A stretch of 60,258 nucleotides of DNA from an uncultured Oscillospiraceae bacterium (GCA_934446565.1 CAKSEO010000012.1:1-60258), one strand, 5' to 3'; counted from the stretch's first letter, positions 41,638 through 50,681 are shown. A program made the numbers and translations. The notes: generated by a model from the letters alone, not told the origin.

Positions 41638-42585
41638 TCACTTGCTGCGGTACTGCTTGGGAGTCATTCCCGTGTGGGAACGGAACAGCTTGCAGAAATA
41701 CGCGCTGCTGCTGAATCCGCACTCCAGCGCGACTGCCTCCACCGTCATGTTACCGTCCCGAAGAAGCTGCATCGACCTTTCCACGCGGTATTTCAGCAGA
41801 TAGCTCACCGGAGAGGTGTGCAGGTAACTCTGGAAGCACCTCGACGCCTCGCTGCGGCTTATGCTGGCGGCATTCGCGATATCCTGGAGGGACACATCCT
41901 CCGCGTAGTGCTCCTGAATGAACCCGATCATCTTCTGCATGCGTATCTGGAGAACGTGCTCGTTTTTGACCGCCGGAGCAAGCTCCATCTCCCCGCGGTG
42001 GGTGAAAAGCAGCTCCCATGCGCGGCTTATCTCGCGCAATACGCGTATCTCAAAGCATTCACGCTCCCCCGGGGGATTGCGGAAATCCAGCTCCGGCACC
42101 TCGCCGTACCTGCCGACCTCTCCGTACTCCTGGAGCATCGAGAACACTCTGTCAAGGCACTCAAGTATCTCGCACTTCCACTCCGCAGCGCCGTCCAGAA
42201 TAACGTACGGCAGCTGTGAATTCAGCGTTATCGGCATAACGTAATGCGTGTTGATAACGCTGTTGACCGGCGCAATGAACTCCGGCTGGAACACCACGTT
42301 CGGACAGTAGCAGGGCGAACCTCCGACGCTCTCGTAGCTGTGCAGGCAGTTCGTGTTGAGGAATATCCCCTGTCCCGCCTCAAGCGTGATGTCAACGTTC
42401 CCCGCCTGGATATGTACCGTTCCGCTGTGCACTACGAAGAACTCAAGGTTCGGGTGCCAGTGCAGCGGGACGCTGTTCCCCGCGATATGCAGGGAGTTGA
42501 CGTAGTATTGTATGGGAAATTCAGCCTTTCCGTGCTGGACAAGCTCCTGAAAATTTTCCTTTAACGGCATGTGGAATTCTTCCAT
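41638..42585 (-). CDS. AraC family transcriptional regulator with cupin sensor domain
   Basis: A 315-residue regulator. The N-terminal cupin domain (about 30-110) carries VPLHWHPNLEFFVVHSG and ends with NTNCLHSYE. The C-terminal pair of HTH motifs (about 215-312) includes YAEDVSLQDIANAASISRSEASRCFQ and ALECGFSSSAYFCKLFRSHTGMTPKQYR, the classic AraC signature. Ligands are usually sugars. It is divergent from two solute-binding lipoproteins, its likely targets. Start after TTGGAGGTGGGCGG. Its own promoter has direct repeats 21 bp apart. Confidence 0.92.
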   Translation of the reverse strand: MEEFHMPLKENFQELVQHGKAEFPIQYYVNSLHIAGNSVPLHWHPNLEFFVVHSGTVHIQAGNVDITLEAGQGIFLNTNCLHSYESVGGSPCYCPNVVFQPEFIAPVNSVINTHYVMPITLNSQLPYVILDGAAEWKCEILECLDRVFSMLQEYGEVGRYGEVPELDFRNPPGERECFEIRVLREISRAWELLFTHRGEMELAPAVKNEHVLQIRMQKMIGFIQEHYAEDVSLQDIANAASISRSEASRCFQSYLHTSPVSYLLKYRVERSMQLLRDGNMTVEAVALECGFSSSAYFCKLFRSHTGMTPKQYRSK

Positions 42586-42623
42586 CCGCCCACCTCCAAT
42601 TGTGTTCGTTATAATTATCCCTT

Positions 42624-42658
42624 GGGAATATTATAATATAAATCGGGAATATTGTCAA
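42624..42658 (-). promoter_or_regulatory. Promoter of the AraC-type gene with 21-bp spaced direct repeats
   Basis: TTGACA (42658-42653), 17-bp spacer, TATAAT (42635-42630). GGGAATAT occurs at 42624-42631 and 42645-42652, exactly 21 bp apart, the spacing of paired AraC half-sites, and overlaps the core promoter. Autoregulation is likely. Confidence 0.75.
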
Positions 42659-42803
42659 TTGTTCAAAACGATTATAGATAATATAATAATATTATACAGA
42701 ATTGGAGAAAATATTTGTGCATATCTCACAAAGCAAACGATTACATGTTGTTGGTTTTGACCAGTTAAATTAAGTAAATTACTTGCTTCCCGAACGTCAG
42801 ACC

Positions 42804-42815
42804 GCATTGCAATGC
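42804..42815. promoter_or_regulatory. Palindrome upstream of the solute-binding protein genes
   Basis: GCATTGCAATGC is a 12-bp perfect palindrome 57 bp before the start of the first lipoprotein. It shares half-sites with the 15-bp palindrome before the GH3 gene. I see no convincing -35/-10 pair for this gene in the 286-bp gap 42586-42871. Confidence 0.45.
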
Positions 42816-42871
42816 AATTTTGTTCCTCGAATGTGCAACTATTTTCCACATCAAGAAAAGGGAGAAAAACA

Positions 42872-44386
42872 ATGCCTGCTTTCAAGAAAACCATCGCCTG
42901 CACGATGACGGCGGCAATGATACTCGGCCTCACGGCGTGCGACGACGAAGCTCCGAACTCCGGAGTTTCCAACGCAGCGCCGGACGCGCCCGCCGCAACC
43001 ACATCCACCCAGGCGTCCACCACGACAGACCCCAACGCAGGTCTTGACATGACCGACAAGGAGAACAAGGAGCTTGACACTTCCATGGCTCCCCCCAGCG
43101 GCAACGCAGGAACGCTCAAGTACCTCGGATTCTACGATATCACCTCCGACCAGAAAGGCACCGAGCAGTGTCTGATATTCCAGTCGGATGTATACGGCGG
43201 CACGATAGATTACACCAGCGTTCCTTTCGGCGCGGCGTTCTACGATAAACTCGCGAACCTCATCGCCAGCGATGATTCCCCGGATATCGTCACCAAGGAC
43301 GCGATGCTCCGCCCGGGCAATGTTTCCAAGAATCTGTTCGAACCGCTCGACGGAAAGATCGACCTCACCACCCCGCTGTGGCAGGACATCGCGGGCGTTG
43401 TCGAGGATTTCAGCTGGAAGAACAAGCATTACTACTACCCGCACCGCACCACGACACTCTACGCGCTGAACTACAGCAAGCAGACCATCGCTGAAAACGA
43501 CCTGACAGACCCCTACGACCTGTACAGAGCCGGCGAATGGACCTGGGACGCATGGCGCGACATGATGATCGCGTTCTGCGACAAGGACGACGCTCACGTT
43601 GGTTTCTACACCACCAACCATACCATAACGAGCTTCATCGCCACCACCGGCACAACGCTCATCGACGTACAGCCGGACGGCACCATTACAAACAACATAC
43701 TCTCCGCGGATGTTTCCCGCGCTATGACTTTCCTTGAGGGGCTCTGCCGCGACGGTCTGACCTACGACAAGTCATACGGCGACTGGGTTTCCCCGCAGGT
43801 ATTCTCCACCGCGTGCAACAACATCCTGTTCACCTGCACCGAACCGGAGTGGACCTACATAGCAGAGACCGAAAATCTTCAGAACAAGCCCGGCGTTGAC
43901 GATGATATCTTCGACACCGTGTCCGAATTCTCGTTCGTACCGTTCCCGAGGGATCCTGTTGCCGACAAGTACTACACCGAGTACGACACGTTCGGATACC
44001 TCGTCCCCAAGGGCGCAAAGAACATCGACGGCGCGATAGAGTTCATCAACCTCAACAGAATGTACGACATCGACCCCGCTATCCAGGCAAAGGTACGCGA
44101 GGATCACATCAATCCCGAGAAGATATACTTCGAAAAGGGCAAGTATGCAGGCTCCGAGAAGTGGCAGATGAAGTGGGGCGAGCGTGAGTACGACCTGTGG
44201 CGCGAGATGTGCGACCCCTCAAACTTCACGTTCATCAACGAGGACGCCGAGGGCTTCTCCACCGATTTCACAGACCAGATCGGCGAACTTCTGATGGGCG
44301 TTGTCGAGCGTGGCGAGTCCTGGGCTAAGACCAGCGCCGAGTTCTCACCCGTTGCAGACGGCACTATCCAACCGTTCCTCAGCTGA
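42872..44386 (+). CDS. ABC transporter solute-binding lipoprotein, paralogue 1
   Basis: A 504-residue lipoprotein (lipobox LTACDDE, Cys 20), then an alanine/threonine linker and a family 1-type extracellular solute-binding domain. Seen: LANLIASDDSPDIV, GEWTWDAWRDMMIAF, DTVSEFSFVPFPRDP, DTFGYLVPKGAKNIDGAIEFINL, all typical of sugar-oligosaccharide binding proteins. Start at 42872 after AAAGGGAGAAAAACA. The closely similar gene at 44500 follows after 113 bp. No permease or ATPase gene is adjacent, so the membrane part must be elsewhere. Control by the divergent AraC regulator is likely. Confidence 0.85.
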   Translation: MPAFKKTIACTMTAAMILGLTACDDEAPNSGVSNAAPDAPAATTSTQASTTTDPNAGLDMTDKENKELDTSMAPPSGNAGTLKYLGFYDITSDQKGTEQCLIFQSDVYGGTIDYTSVPFGAAFYDKLANLIASDDSPDIVTKDAMLRPGNVSKNLFEPLDGKIDLTTPLWQDIAGVVEDFSWKNKHYYYPHRTTTLYALNYSKQTIAENDLTDPYDLYRAGEWTWDAWRDMMIAFCDKDDAHVGFYTTNHTITSFIATTGTTLIDVQPDGTITNNILSADVSRAMTFLEGLCRDGLTYDKSYGDWVSPQVFSTACNNILFTCTEPEWTYIAETENLQNKPGVDDDIFDTVSEFSFVPFPRDPVADKYYTEYDTFGYLVPKGAKNIDGAIEFINLNRMYDIDPAIQAKVREDHINPEKIYFEKGKYAGSEKWQMKWGEREYDLWREMCDPSNFTFINEDAEGFSTDFTDQIGELLMGVVERGESWAKTSAEFSPVADGTIQPFLS

Positions 44387-44499
44387 CAGAGCTGACCTAC
44401 CCAAGCTAATACTCCGGTTTACCGGATATTATACCCGATGAGCGCTCCCAACGCTCTCCGGAATTATTCATTTCGATTTCATTAAGGAGGAACCACAAA

Positions 44500-46026
44500 A
44501 TGAATACAGCAAAAAGACTCCTCGCATGCGGAATGGCAGCGGCAATGGTTGCCGGTCTGACCGCCTGCGACGACGAAACCCCCGCTAACAGCGGCGCAAG
44601 CAACAATAACTCCGTTGCTGCCCCCGCAGCAGTCACCACAACGACTTCTGCTTCCACAACTACAGACCCTAACGACGCACTCGACCTGACCGACAAGGAT
44701 ACCAAGGAGTTCGACACTTCCCTGTATCAGCCCTCCGGCAATGCAGGCACCCTGAAGTACCTCGGTTATTACGATATCACCGCTGACCAGAAGGGTACAG
44801 AGCAGTGCCTGATCTTCCAGTCCGACCTTTTCGGCGGCAAGATCGAATACACCAGCACTCCCTCCGGCGACGCTTTCTTTGAAAAGCTCTCCAACCTTAT
44901 CGCGGCTGACGACTCCCCTGATATCGTTGAGAAGTCCGCAATGCTCTACCCGGGCAACGTTTCCAAGAACCTGTTCGAACCGCTGGACGGCAAGATCGAC
45001 ATTGATTCCGCTATGTGGAGCGAAATGAAGGATGTTGCTGAATCCTACGCATGGAACGGCAAGCACTACTACTATCCGCACCGCATCACCACTTCCTTCG
45101 CACTCAACTACAGCAAGAAGACCATTGAGGAGAATGACCTCCCTGATCCGTATGAGCTGTACAGAAACGGCGAGTGGACCTGGGACGCTTGGCGTGACAT
45201 GATGATCCAGTTCTGCGACAAGGACGATGACAACATCGGTTTCTACGCTACCGATACTACTGTTGACGCGTTTATCCTCACAACTGGTACATCTCTTGTT
45301 GATACACAGCCCTCCGGCGTTATCACAAACAACCTTTCCAACCCGAACGTAACAAGAGCAATGCAGTTTATCGAGACACTCTGCCGTGACGGCGTATCCT
45401 ACGGCAAGCAGCTCGGCGACTGGGTACCTCCGCAGACATTCGCTACTGAATGCGACCGCCTGCTGTTCCTGTGCATGGAGCCCGAGTGGACCTACATCGC
45501 AGCTACCGAGCAGCTCCAGAACCCCAAGGGCGTTGATAACGATATCTTCGACACCGTTTCTGAGTTCGCATTCGTTCCGTTCCCGAGAGATTCCCAGGCA
45601 GACGCTTACTATCAGGGCTACGACACTTTCGGCTACCTCGTTCCTAAGGGTGCTAAGAACGTTGACGGCGCTATCGAGTTCATCAACCTGAACAGAGCTT
45701 ACGACGTTGACCCGGCTATCCAGGCACAGGTAAAGAAGGATCACTGCCAGCCTGAGAAGATCTACTTCGAAAAGGGCAGCAACATAGGCAAGGAGAAGTG
45801 GCAGATCACATGGGGCGAGCAGGAATACGATCTCTGGAGAGAGATGTGTGATCCCGCAAACTTCAGCTTTGTTACCGAGGACGCTTACGGCTTCAACTCT
45901 GACTTCCAGAGCCAGCTCGCTACCGTTGTTATGGACGTTGTAGAGAACGGCGCTTCCTGGACTCAGACATCTACCGAGTTCTCTCCGATAGTTGACGCGA
46001 TCGTTGCAGAGTACTCCCTCGCATAA
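44500..46026 (+). CDS. ABC transporter solute-binding lipoprotein, paralogue 2
   Basis: A 508-residue lipoprotein (lipobox LTACDDE, Cys 24) with the same architecture as the upstream gene and long stretches of identity (SGNAGTLKYLG, DQKGTEQCLIFQSD, GNVSKNLFEPLDGKID, GEWTWDAWRDMM). By eye the pair is well over half identical. Differences cluster in the middle (DTTVDAFILTTGTSLVDTQ), which may alter ligand choice. Codons are more biased to GCT/GTT than in paralogue 1, suggesting higher expression. AAGGAGGAACCACAAA ribosome binding site; terminator at 46049. Confidence 0.85.
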   Translation: MNTAKRLLACGMAAAMVAGLTACDDETPANSGASNNNSVAAPAAVTTTTSASTTTDPNDALDLTDKDTKEFDTSLYQPSGNAGTLKYLGYYDITADQKGTEQCLIFQSDLFGGKIEYTSTPSGDAFFEKLSNLIAADDSPDIVEKSAMLYPGNVSKNLFEPLDGKIDIDSAMWSEMKDVAESYAWNGKHYYYPHRITTSFALNYSKKTIEENDLPDPYELYRNGEWTWDAWRDMMIQFCDKDDDNIGFYATDTTVDAFILTTGTSLVDTQPSGVITNNLSNPNVTRAMQFIETLCRDGVSYGKQLGDWVPPQTFATECDRLLFLCMEPEWTYIAATEQLQNPKGVDNDIFDTVSEFAFVPFPRDSQADAYYQGYDTFGYLVPKGAKNVDGAIEFINLNRAYDVDPAIQAQVKKDHCQPEKIYFEKGSNIGKEKWQITWGEQEYDLWREMCDPANFSFVTEDAYGFNSDFQSQLATVVMDVVENGASWTQTSTEFSPIVDAIVAEYSLA

Positions 46027-46048
46027 TTCAGAAATCTGAATAAACTTA

Positions 46049-46075
46049 CCCCCGCAGTTGAACTGCGGGGGTTTT
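46049..46075 (+). terminator. Terminator after the solute-binding protein pair
   Basis: Stem CCCCCGCAGTT/AACTGCGGGGG with a 1-nt loop as written, followed by TTTTGTTG. Confidence 0.92.
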
Positions 46076-46105
46076 GTTGTATTAAAATCGAAAGAGAAAC
46101 CAGGA

Positions 46106-47431
46106 TCACTCGATCTCTTCCATAACGCTCTTGTAAGCCGGGCGGATTATCTTGCTCATTCCCACAAGCTCCTCTATCCTGTGCGCCGACCATCCGACAA
46201 CTCTCGCGATAGCAAACAGCGGAGTGTACAGCTCAAGCGGAATACCCAGCATGTCGTAAACGAATCCGCTGTAGAAATCCACATTGGGGCTTACGCCCTT
46301 GTAAATGCGGCGCTTCTCCGCGATGAGCTGCGGAGCTATCTCCTCTATCGCGGAATACAGCGCCATGTCGCTTGTTTTTCCTTTCGCCTCGGCAAGCTTC
46401 TGGACGTAGGATTTCAGTACGCGCTCGCGCGGGTCGGAGATGGAGTACACCGCGTGACCCATTCCGTATATCAGACCCTTTCCGTCGAACGCCTCGCCCG
46501 CAAGCAGCTTCGAGAGGTAATCCCGGACTGCGTCCTTATCCTGCGGGTCGGTGACGTGTGCACGGATGTCCTGCATCATCTGCATGACCTTGAGGTTTGC
46601 GCCGCCGTGACGCGGTCCTTTCAGCGAGGACATCGCCGCAGCTATCGCGGAATATGTATCCGAGCCGGAGGACGTTACAACACGGGTCGTGAACGTGGAG
46701 TTGTTTCCGCCGCCGTGTTCCATATGGAGCATCAGCACGATGTCAAGCACCCGGGCTTCGAGCTCCGTGTACTGCATATCCGGGCGCAGCAGCAGCAGGA
46801 AATTCTCCGCAGTGGACAGCCCGGCTTTCGGACGATGGATATACATGCTTTCGTCGTTTTCGTAGTGGTTGTATGCGTGGTATCCGTACACCGCCAGCAT
46901 CGGAAATACTGCGGTAAGCTGGAGGCACTGCCGGATACAGTTGTCGATGGAATTCGACGCAAGGTCGTCGTCATATGAGGACAGCGTGAGGATACTCTTA
47001 GTCATGGAATTCATGATATCCTTGGAGGGCGCTTTCATGATGACGTCCCGGGTAAAATTGGACGGCAGCGTGCGGCACTCGGTGAGGATGTCGTTGAACT
47101 CCGCGAGCTGCTGCTCGTTCGGCATTTCGCCGAATATCAAGAGGTATGCGGTCTTTTCGAATCCGAACCCGTCAAGCTTTTTTATCAGCGTGTTAACATT
47201 GTAGCCGCGATACCACAGCTCGCCGTCGCATGGTACTCGCTCGCCGTTCTCTTCCTTGAACGAAACCACCTTGGAAATACGCGTCAGTCCGGTCAGAACG
47301 CCCTTGCCGTTTATGTCACGCAGACCGCGGTTCACGCCGTATTCCCGGAAAAGCTCATCGGATATGGTGTCGTGCTCAACGCAGAGCTTCTGCTTTTCGG
47401 CTGCAAAATCGTTTATCTTCTCAAATGCCAT
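46106..47431 (-). CDS. gltA: Citrate synthase
   Basis: A 441-residue citrate/2-methylcitrate synthase-family enzyme condensing acetyl-CoA with oxaloacetate. Seen: GELWYRGYNVNTLI, the catalytic His in LHMEHGGGNNST, LKGPRHGGANLKVM, IYGMGHAVYSISDPR with the second His, and NVDFYSGFVYDMLGIP with the catalytic Asp. No other TCA genes are near, so it probably feeds glutamate synthesis. It lies 29 bp after a marR-type gene and is likely controlled by it. Ribosome binding site GAAGGAGGACACACT. Confidence 0.93.
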   Translation of the reverse strand: MAFEKINDFAAEKQKLCVEHDTISDELFREYGVNRGLRDINGKGVLTGLTRISKVVSFKEENGERVPCDGELWYRGYNVNTLIKKLDGFGFEKTAYLLIFGEMPNEQQLAEFNDILTECRTLPSNFTRDVIMKAPSKDIMNSMTKSILTLSSYDDDLASNSIDNCIRQCLQLTAVFPMLAVYGYHAYNHYENDESMYIHRPKAGLSTAENFLLLLRPDMQYTELEARVLDIVLMLHMEHGGGNNSTFTTRVVTSSGSDTYSAIAAAMSSLKGPRHGGANLKVMQMMQDIRAHVTDPQDKDAVRDYLSKLLAGEAFDGKGLIYGMGHAVYSISDPRERVLKSYVQKLAEAKGKTSDMALYSAIEEIAPQLIAEKRRIYKGVSPNVDFYSGFVYDMLGIPLELYTPLFAIARVVGWSAHRIEELVGMSKIIRPAYKSVMEEIE

Positions 47432-47460
47432 AGTGTGTCCTCCTTCGTCGTGATGTGTCG

Positions 47461-47919
47461 TCAGTTCTTTGCCGTATCATCTTTCTCGGCGCCCCTTGTG
47501 GTGAGCTTTTTCAGCAGTGCGTAAAGCGTCTGCTTTTCCTCCGCTGTCAGCGGCTCAAGGAAGTGGTGCGCCTGGTCCTGCATTTTCCGCCCCAGCCTGT
47601 CGGAGCGCTCCCGCCCGGCGGCGGTCAGCGTTACGATTATCTCGCGCTTGTCCAGCTGATTCTTGCTGCGGGTGATGTAGCCGTCGTGCTCCAGCTTCGC
47701 GAGGGATTCAGACATGGACTGCGGGCTTACCTGGAACAGCTCCGACAGCCGCTTCTGGACTATCTCGCCATCCCTGGCTATCGTCAGCAGTATCCTTTCT
47801 CGCTCAAGCATTGTGCGGTCTCCGCTGAGGAATTCGCTGTTCCCCGCCGAGATGTTGCCGCGCAGGCGCGCGAACCAGTCATGTATCAGCCCGGTGAGCT
47901 GCTCGTCAATATCCTGCAT
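47461..47919 (-). CDS. MarR family transcriptional regulator
   Basis: A 152-residue winged-helix regulator. Seen: RERILLTIARDGEIVQKRLSELFQVSPQSMSESLAKLEHDGYITRSKNQLDKREIIVTLTAAGRE, the standard recognition helix and wing with DKRE. Start at 47919 after AAGAGGTGCACT; the frame is open farther upstream through its own promoter, which cannot be coding. It heads a two-gene operon with citrate synthase. The promoter carries two identical decamers, probable autoregulatory sites. Confidence 0.9.
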   Translation of the reverse strand: MQDIDEQLTGLIHDWFARLRGNISAGNSEFLSGDRTMLERERILLTIARDGEIVQKRLSELFQVSPQSMSESLAKLEHDGYITRSKNQLDKREIIVTLTAAGRERSDRLGRKMQDQAHHFLEPLTAEEKQTLYALLKKLTTRGAEKDDTAKN

Positions 47920-47953
47920 AGTGCACCTCTTTTTTCGGTTCAGATATGGAATA

Positions 47954-48002
47954 TCAAGTACCTTATGATTATACCATACTTTACCGGCATTGTCAAGTAC
48001 CT
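47954..48002 (-). promoter_or_regulatory. marR-gltA promoter flanked by direct repeats
   Basis: TTGACA (47996-47991), 17-bp spacer, TATAAT (47973-47968). TCAAGTACCT occurs at 47954-47963, over the expected start site, and at 47993-48002, over the -35 box. Confidence 0.8.
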
Positions 48003-48069
48003 GAAATAAAACTACGATGTCAGGTTTGTGCACGAATGATGAAAATTATCTATCGACCCCTACTTTGGA

Positions 48070-48098
48070 TTGACAGTTGACGAGAAACGTGATATAAT
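48070..48098 (+). promoter_or_regulatory. Consensus promoter of the diguanylate cyclase gene
   Basis: TTGACA (48070-48075), 17-bp spacer, TATAAT (48093-48098), divergent from the marR promoter. Confidence 0.9.
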
Positions 48099-48140
48099 TA
48101 ATTAATATCTATGAAATCGATATAGTAAAGGGTGACGACC

Positions 48141-49952
48141 TTGGCAAACGAAGAAAGCAAAGCGGAAAAACAGGAAAAGCTCCAGGCGAAACTGGTGGAG
48201 TGCGTCCAGACGCTGTATATCAACGACAACATCGACGACGCGATAAACCAGCTGATGGAAATAATCGCGGATTTCTATGAAGCGGACCGTAGCTATATTT
48301 TCGAGTTCGACAACGACAAGCAGCTCCTGCACAACACCTATGAGTGGTGCGCGGCTGGTATCGAACCAGAAATACAAATGCTCCAGAGTGTCGAGATGGC
48401 AGTTATAGACCGCTGGCTGTACTTCTTCGAGAAGAAGGGCGAGTTCTACATAAACTCCCTCAGCAGCGAGGTCTCCTCAGACTCTCCGGAATACCAGATA
48501 CTCGCCGTACAGGGGATCGAGAGCCTGATGGCAGCGCCCCTGCGAAACGGCAATAAGATGGTAGGACTCATGGGCGTGGACAATCCCCGCGCCAACACCG
48601 ATATGCTCATGCTCATGCGGCTTGTATCGGCTTTTGTCGTAAACGACATGCAGAAGCGCGAAACCCTTGAACAGCGTATCCTCCGCGCGATAGGCAACAC
48701 CTACGTTTCCATGAACATGGTGAATTTCAAGGAGGATTCCCAGAAAGAGATAAAGCACAACGACAAGGTGGCGATGTACGTCAATCACCACCACGGCGTG
48801 GTCAAAATGATGCGCGATGTCATGACCGCCCTCGCCGATGACGAATCCCGCGAGGATGTGCTGAAATTCACCGACCTCACCACTGCGCCGCAGCGCCTGA
48901 TGGAATCCAATATAATCAGCCACGAGTTCCACTCCAAGGACGACCACTGGTGCCGCTGCGAGTTCATGGTGATGAACCGCGACGAGGATGGCAGCGTTAT
49001 CGACGCACTTTTCGCAGTTCAGTATATCGACCACGAAAAGCAAAAGGAGCTGGAATATAGCCGCGCCCTCAAGCACGCGCTGGAAAACCAGAACGAGATA
49101 TACGCGGAAATGCTCCACATGCAGGGCTGCGGAGTCTTAGCTTCCCGCGCAGACACCTGCGAAGTGATATTCATGAACGACGAGGCAAAGCAGCTCTTCG
49201 GCGGCTCCGGCAACGGCAGGCTGCTTTCAGAGGTGCTCAAACCGATAAAGTCGGAGGACGCAGCCGGATTGCTTCAGCAGCTTGACGACCTGCGGCGTTT
49301 CCCGGGGATGTGCAGCTTCGAATTTGCAGTAGACAAGCCCTACAGCGGGCGCATCTACATCAAGTCCACGGCGCGGACTGCGACACTTGCCTGCGGCGAC
49401 CGGATAATGACACTCACGCTGATGGACATCACCGACAAGAAGGATCTTGAGAACCAGCTCACACGCCTTTCCGAGACAGACTCGCTCACCGGTATAGCCA
49501 ACCGCGGCTGCGGAGAACGCCGCGCAGAAAAGATGATAAATGGCGGCGTAAAGGGAATGTTCTGCCTGCTGGATGTTGATAAGTTCAAATCCATCAACGA
49601 CAGCTTCGGGCACACCGTCGGAGACAAGGCACTCATCGCGATTGCAGAATGCCTGCGCCGCAGCTTCACAATAGACGACGTTGTAATGCGTCTGGGCGGC
49701 GACGAATTTGCGGTATACGCTGTCGGAGTTGAAAACGAACAGCACGGCACAAAGCTTATAAGTAACTTCATCTCCAACGTTGAGAAAATAGACATTCCAG
49801 AAATGGCGGGGAGAAAGGTTACGGTAAGCCTCGGTGCAGTACTCTACCAGGGGGGCGACGTCAAGTTCGATCAGCTCTACCCTATGGCGGACAAGGCTAT
49901 GTACAACTGCAAGAACACCCCCGGAAACCAGTTCGGATTCTTCCACGAATGA
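48141..49952 (+). CDS. GAF-PAS-GGDEF diguanylate cyclase
   Basis: A cytosolic signalling protein of about 603 residues. A charged coiled-coil-like N terminus (NEESKAEKQEKLQAKLVECVQ) leads into a GAF domain (about 20-175, EADRSYIFEFD, IESLMAAPLRNGNKMVGLMGVDN), a linker region (about 190-320), a PAS-like domain (about 325-435) and a GGDEF domain (about 440-603: ETDSLTGIANRGCGERRAE, DVDKFKSINDSFGHTVGDKAL, MRLGGDEFAVY). The intact GGDEF motif predicts c-di-GMP synthesis. The inhibitory RxxD site is absent. The start is TTG at 48141 after AAAGGGTGACGACC; GTG at 48132 is possible. No TM helices. Confidence 0.9.
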   Translation: MANEESKAEKQEKLQAKLVECVQTLYINDNIDDAINQLMEIIADFYEADRSYIFEFDNDKQLLHNTYEWCAAGIEPEIQMLQSVEMAVIDRWLYFFEKKGEFYINSLSSEVSSDSPEYQILAVQGIESLMAAPLRNGNKMVGLMGVDNPRANTDMLMLMRLVSAFVVNDMQKRETLEQRILRAIGNTYVSMNMVNFKEDSQKEIKHNDKVAMYVNHHHGVVKMMRDVMTALADDESREDVLKFTDLTTAPQRLMESNIISHEFHSKDDHWCRCEFMVMNRDEDGSVIDALFAVQYIDHEKQKELEYSRALKHALENQNEIYAEMLHMQGCGVLASRADTCEVIFMNDEAKQLFGGSGNGRLLSEVLKPIKSEDAAGLLQQLDDLRRFPGMCSFEFAVDKPYSGRIYIKSTARTATLACGDRIMTLTLMDITDKKDLENQLTRLSETDSLTGIANRGCGERRAEKMINGGVKGMFCLLDVDKFKSINDSFGHTVGDKALIAIAECLRRSFTIDDVVMRLGGDEFAVYAVGVENEQHGTKLISNFISNVEKIDIPEMAGRKVTVSLGAVLYQGGDVKFDQLYPMADKAMYNCKNTPGNQFGFFHE

Positions 49953-49970
49953 TACGATTGTATAAGCGCA

Positions 49971-50018
49971 AAAAAAGTCAGTCAACGCCTTTTCCGGACG
50001 TTTGACTGACTTTTTTAT
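49971..50018. terminator. Bidirectional terminator between the GGDEF gene and sigF
   Basis: AAAAAAGTCAGTCAA pairs perfectly with TTGACTGACTTTTTT across an 18-nt loop. It suits both convergent genes. Confidence 0.92.
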
Positions 50019-50033
50019 TTCACGCCGTCGGGC

Positions 50034-50681
50034 TTATACGAGCTGCTCCCGCAGCTCTTTCAGCAGCCTGCGCTCCCGGCGGCTCACCATCACCTGCGTC
50101 ATGCCGAGCAGCTGCGCCGTTTCGCACTGGGTCTTGCGCCGGAAGTACCGCAGGATAAGTATCTCCCGGTCCTCCCCGGAAAGCCCCTCCAGGCACTGCC
50201 GCAGCGCCAGCCGGTCTATCAGCCTGTCCTCCCCCGAGGCGGACGGCACAGGAAGCGGCTCCCCGTCCTCGCCGCCGTGGTCGAGGGAAACCGGAGGTAT
50301 CCCAGCGCAGAGCGCCTCCGCAGCCTCCTCGGGGCTGACCCCGAGCTCCCGAGCAATGTCCGATATGCGCGGCTCGCCGCCGCACCTGCTGCACAGCTCC
50401 TCCCGCGCCCGCGCCGCTTTCACGGAAAGTTCCTTTAAGCTGCGGCTTATCTTCACGCTGCCGCCGTCCCGGAACAGCCGGCGTATCTCACCCAGTATCA
50501 CCGGCACCGCGTAGGTCGAAAAGCACAGCCCCCGCTCCGGCTCGAAACGGTCCGCCGCTTTCACAAGCCCCACGCAGCCCGCCGCGTACAGCTCCTCATA
50601 CTCCACGCCGCGCCCCCGAAAACGGTTCGCCAGCTTGTGTACCAGCGGGAGGTTGCTCTCGATGAATTCGTCCCGGGTCAC
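50034..50681 (-). CDS. sigF: Sporulation sigma factor SigF
   Basis: A 215-residue sigma-70 family factor directing early forespore transcription. Seen: region 2 (LVHKLANRFRGRGVEYEELYAAGCVGLVKAADRFEPERG, FSTYAVPVILGEIRRLFRDGG), region 3 (EPRISDIARELGVSPEEAAEAL) and region 4 (DREILILRYFRRKTQCETAQLLGMTQVMVSRRERR). Genes spoIIAB and spoIIAA directly upstream identify it as sigma-F rather than sigma-G or sigma-B. It is shorter than the Bacillus protein (about 255). It overlaps spoIIAB by 4 bp. Its GC content is noticeably higher than that of neighbouring blocks. Confidence 0.92.
   Translation of the reverse strand: MTRDEFIESNLPLVHKLANRFRGRGVEYEELYAAGCVGLVKAADRFEPERGLCFSTYAVPVILGEIRRLFRDGGSVKISRSLKELSVKAARAREELCSRCGGEPRISDIARELGVSPEEAAEALCAGIPPVSLDHGGEDGEPLPVPSASGEDRLIDRLALRQCLEGLSGEDREILILRYFRRKTQCETAQLLGMTQVMVSRRERRLLKELREQLV

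Noticed and set aside
44387..44499. Small stems between the two solute-binding protein genes as a terminator
   Set aside because: Stems of 5 bp with no T-run; the two genes are probably co-transcribed or the second has a promoter I cannot identify.
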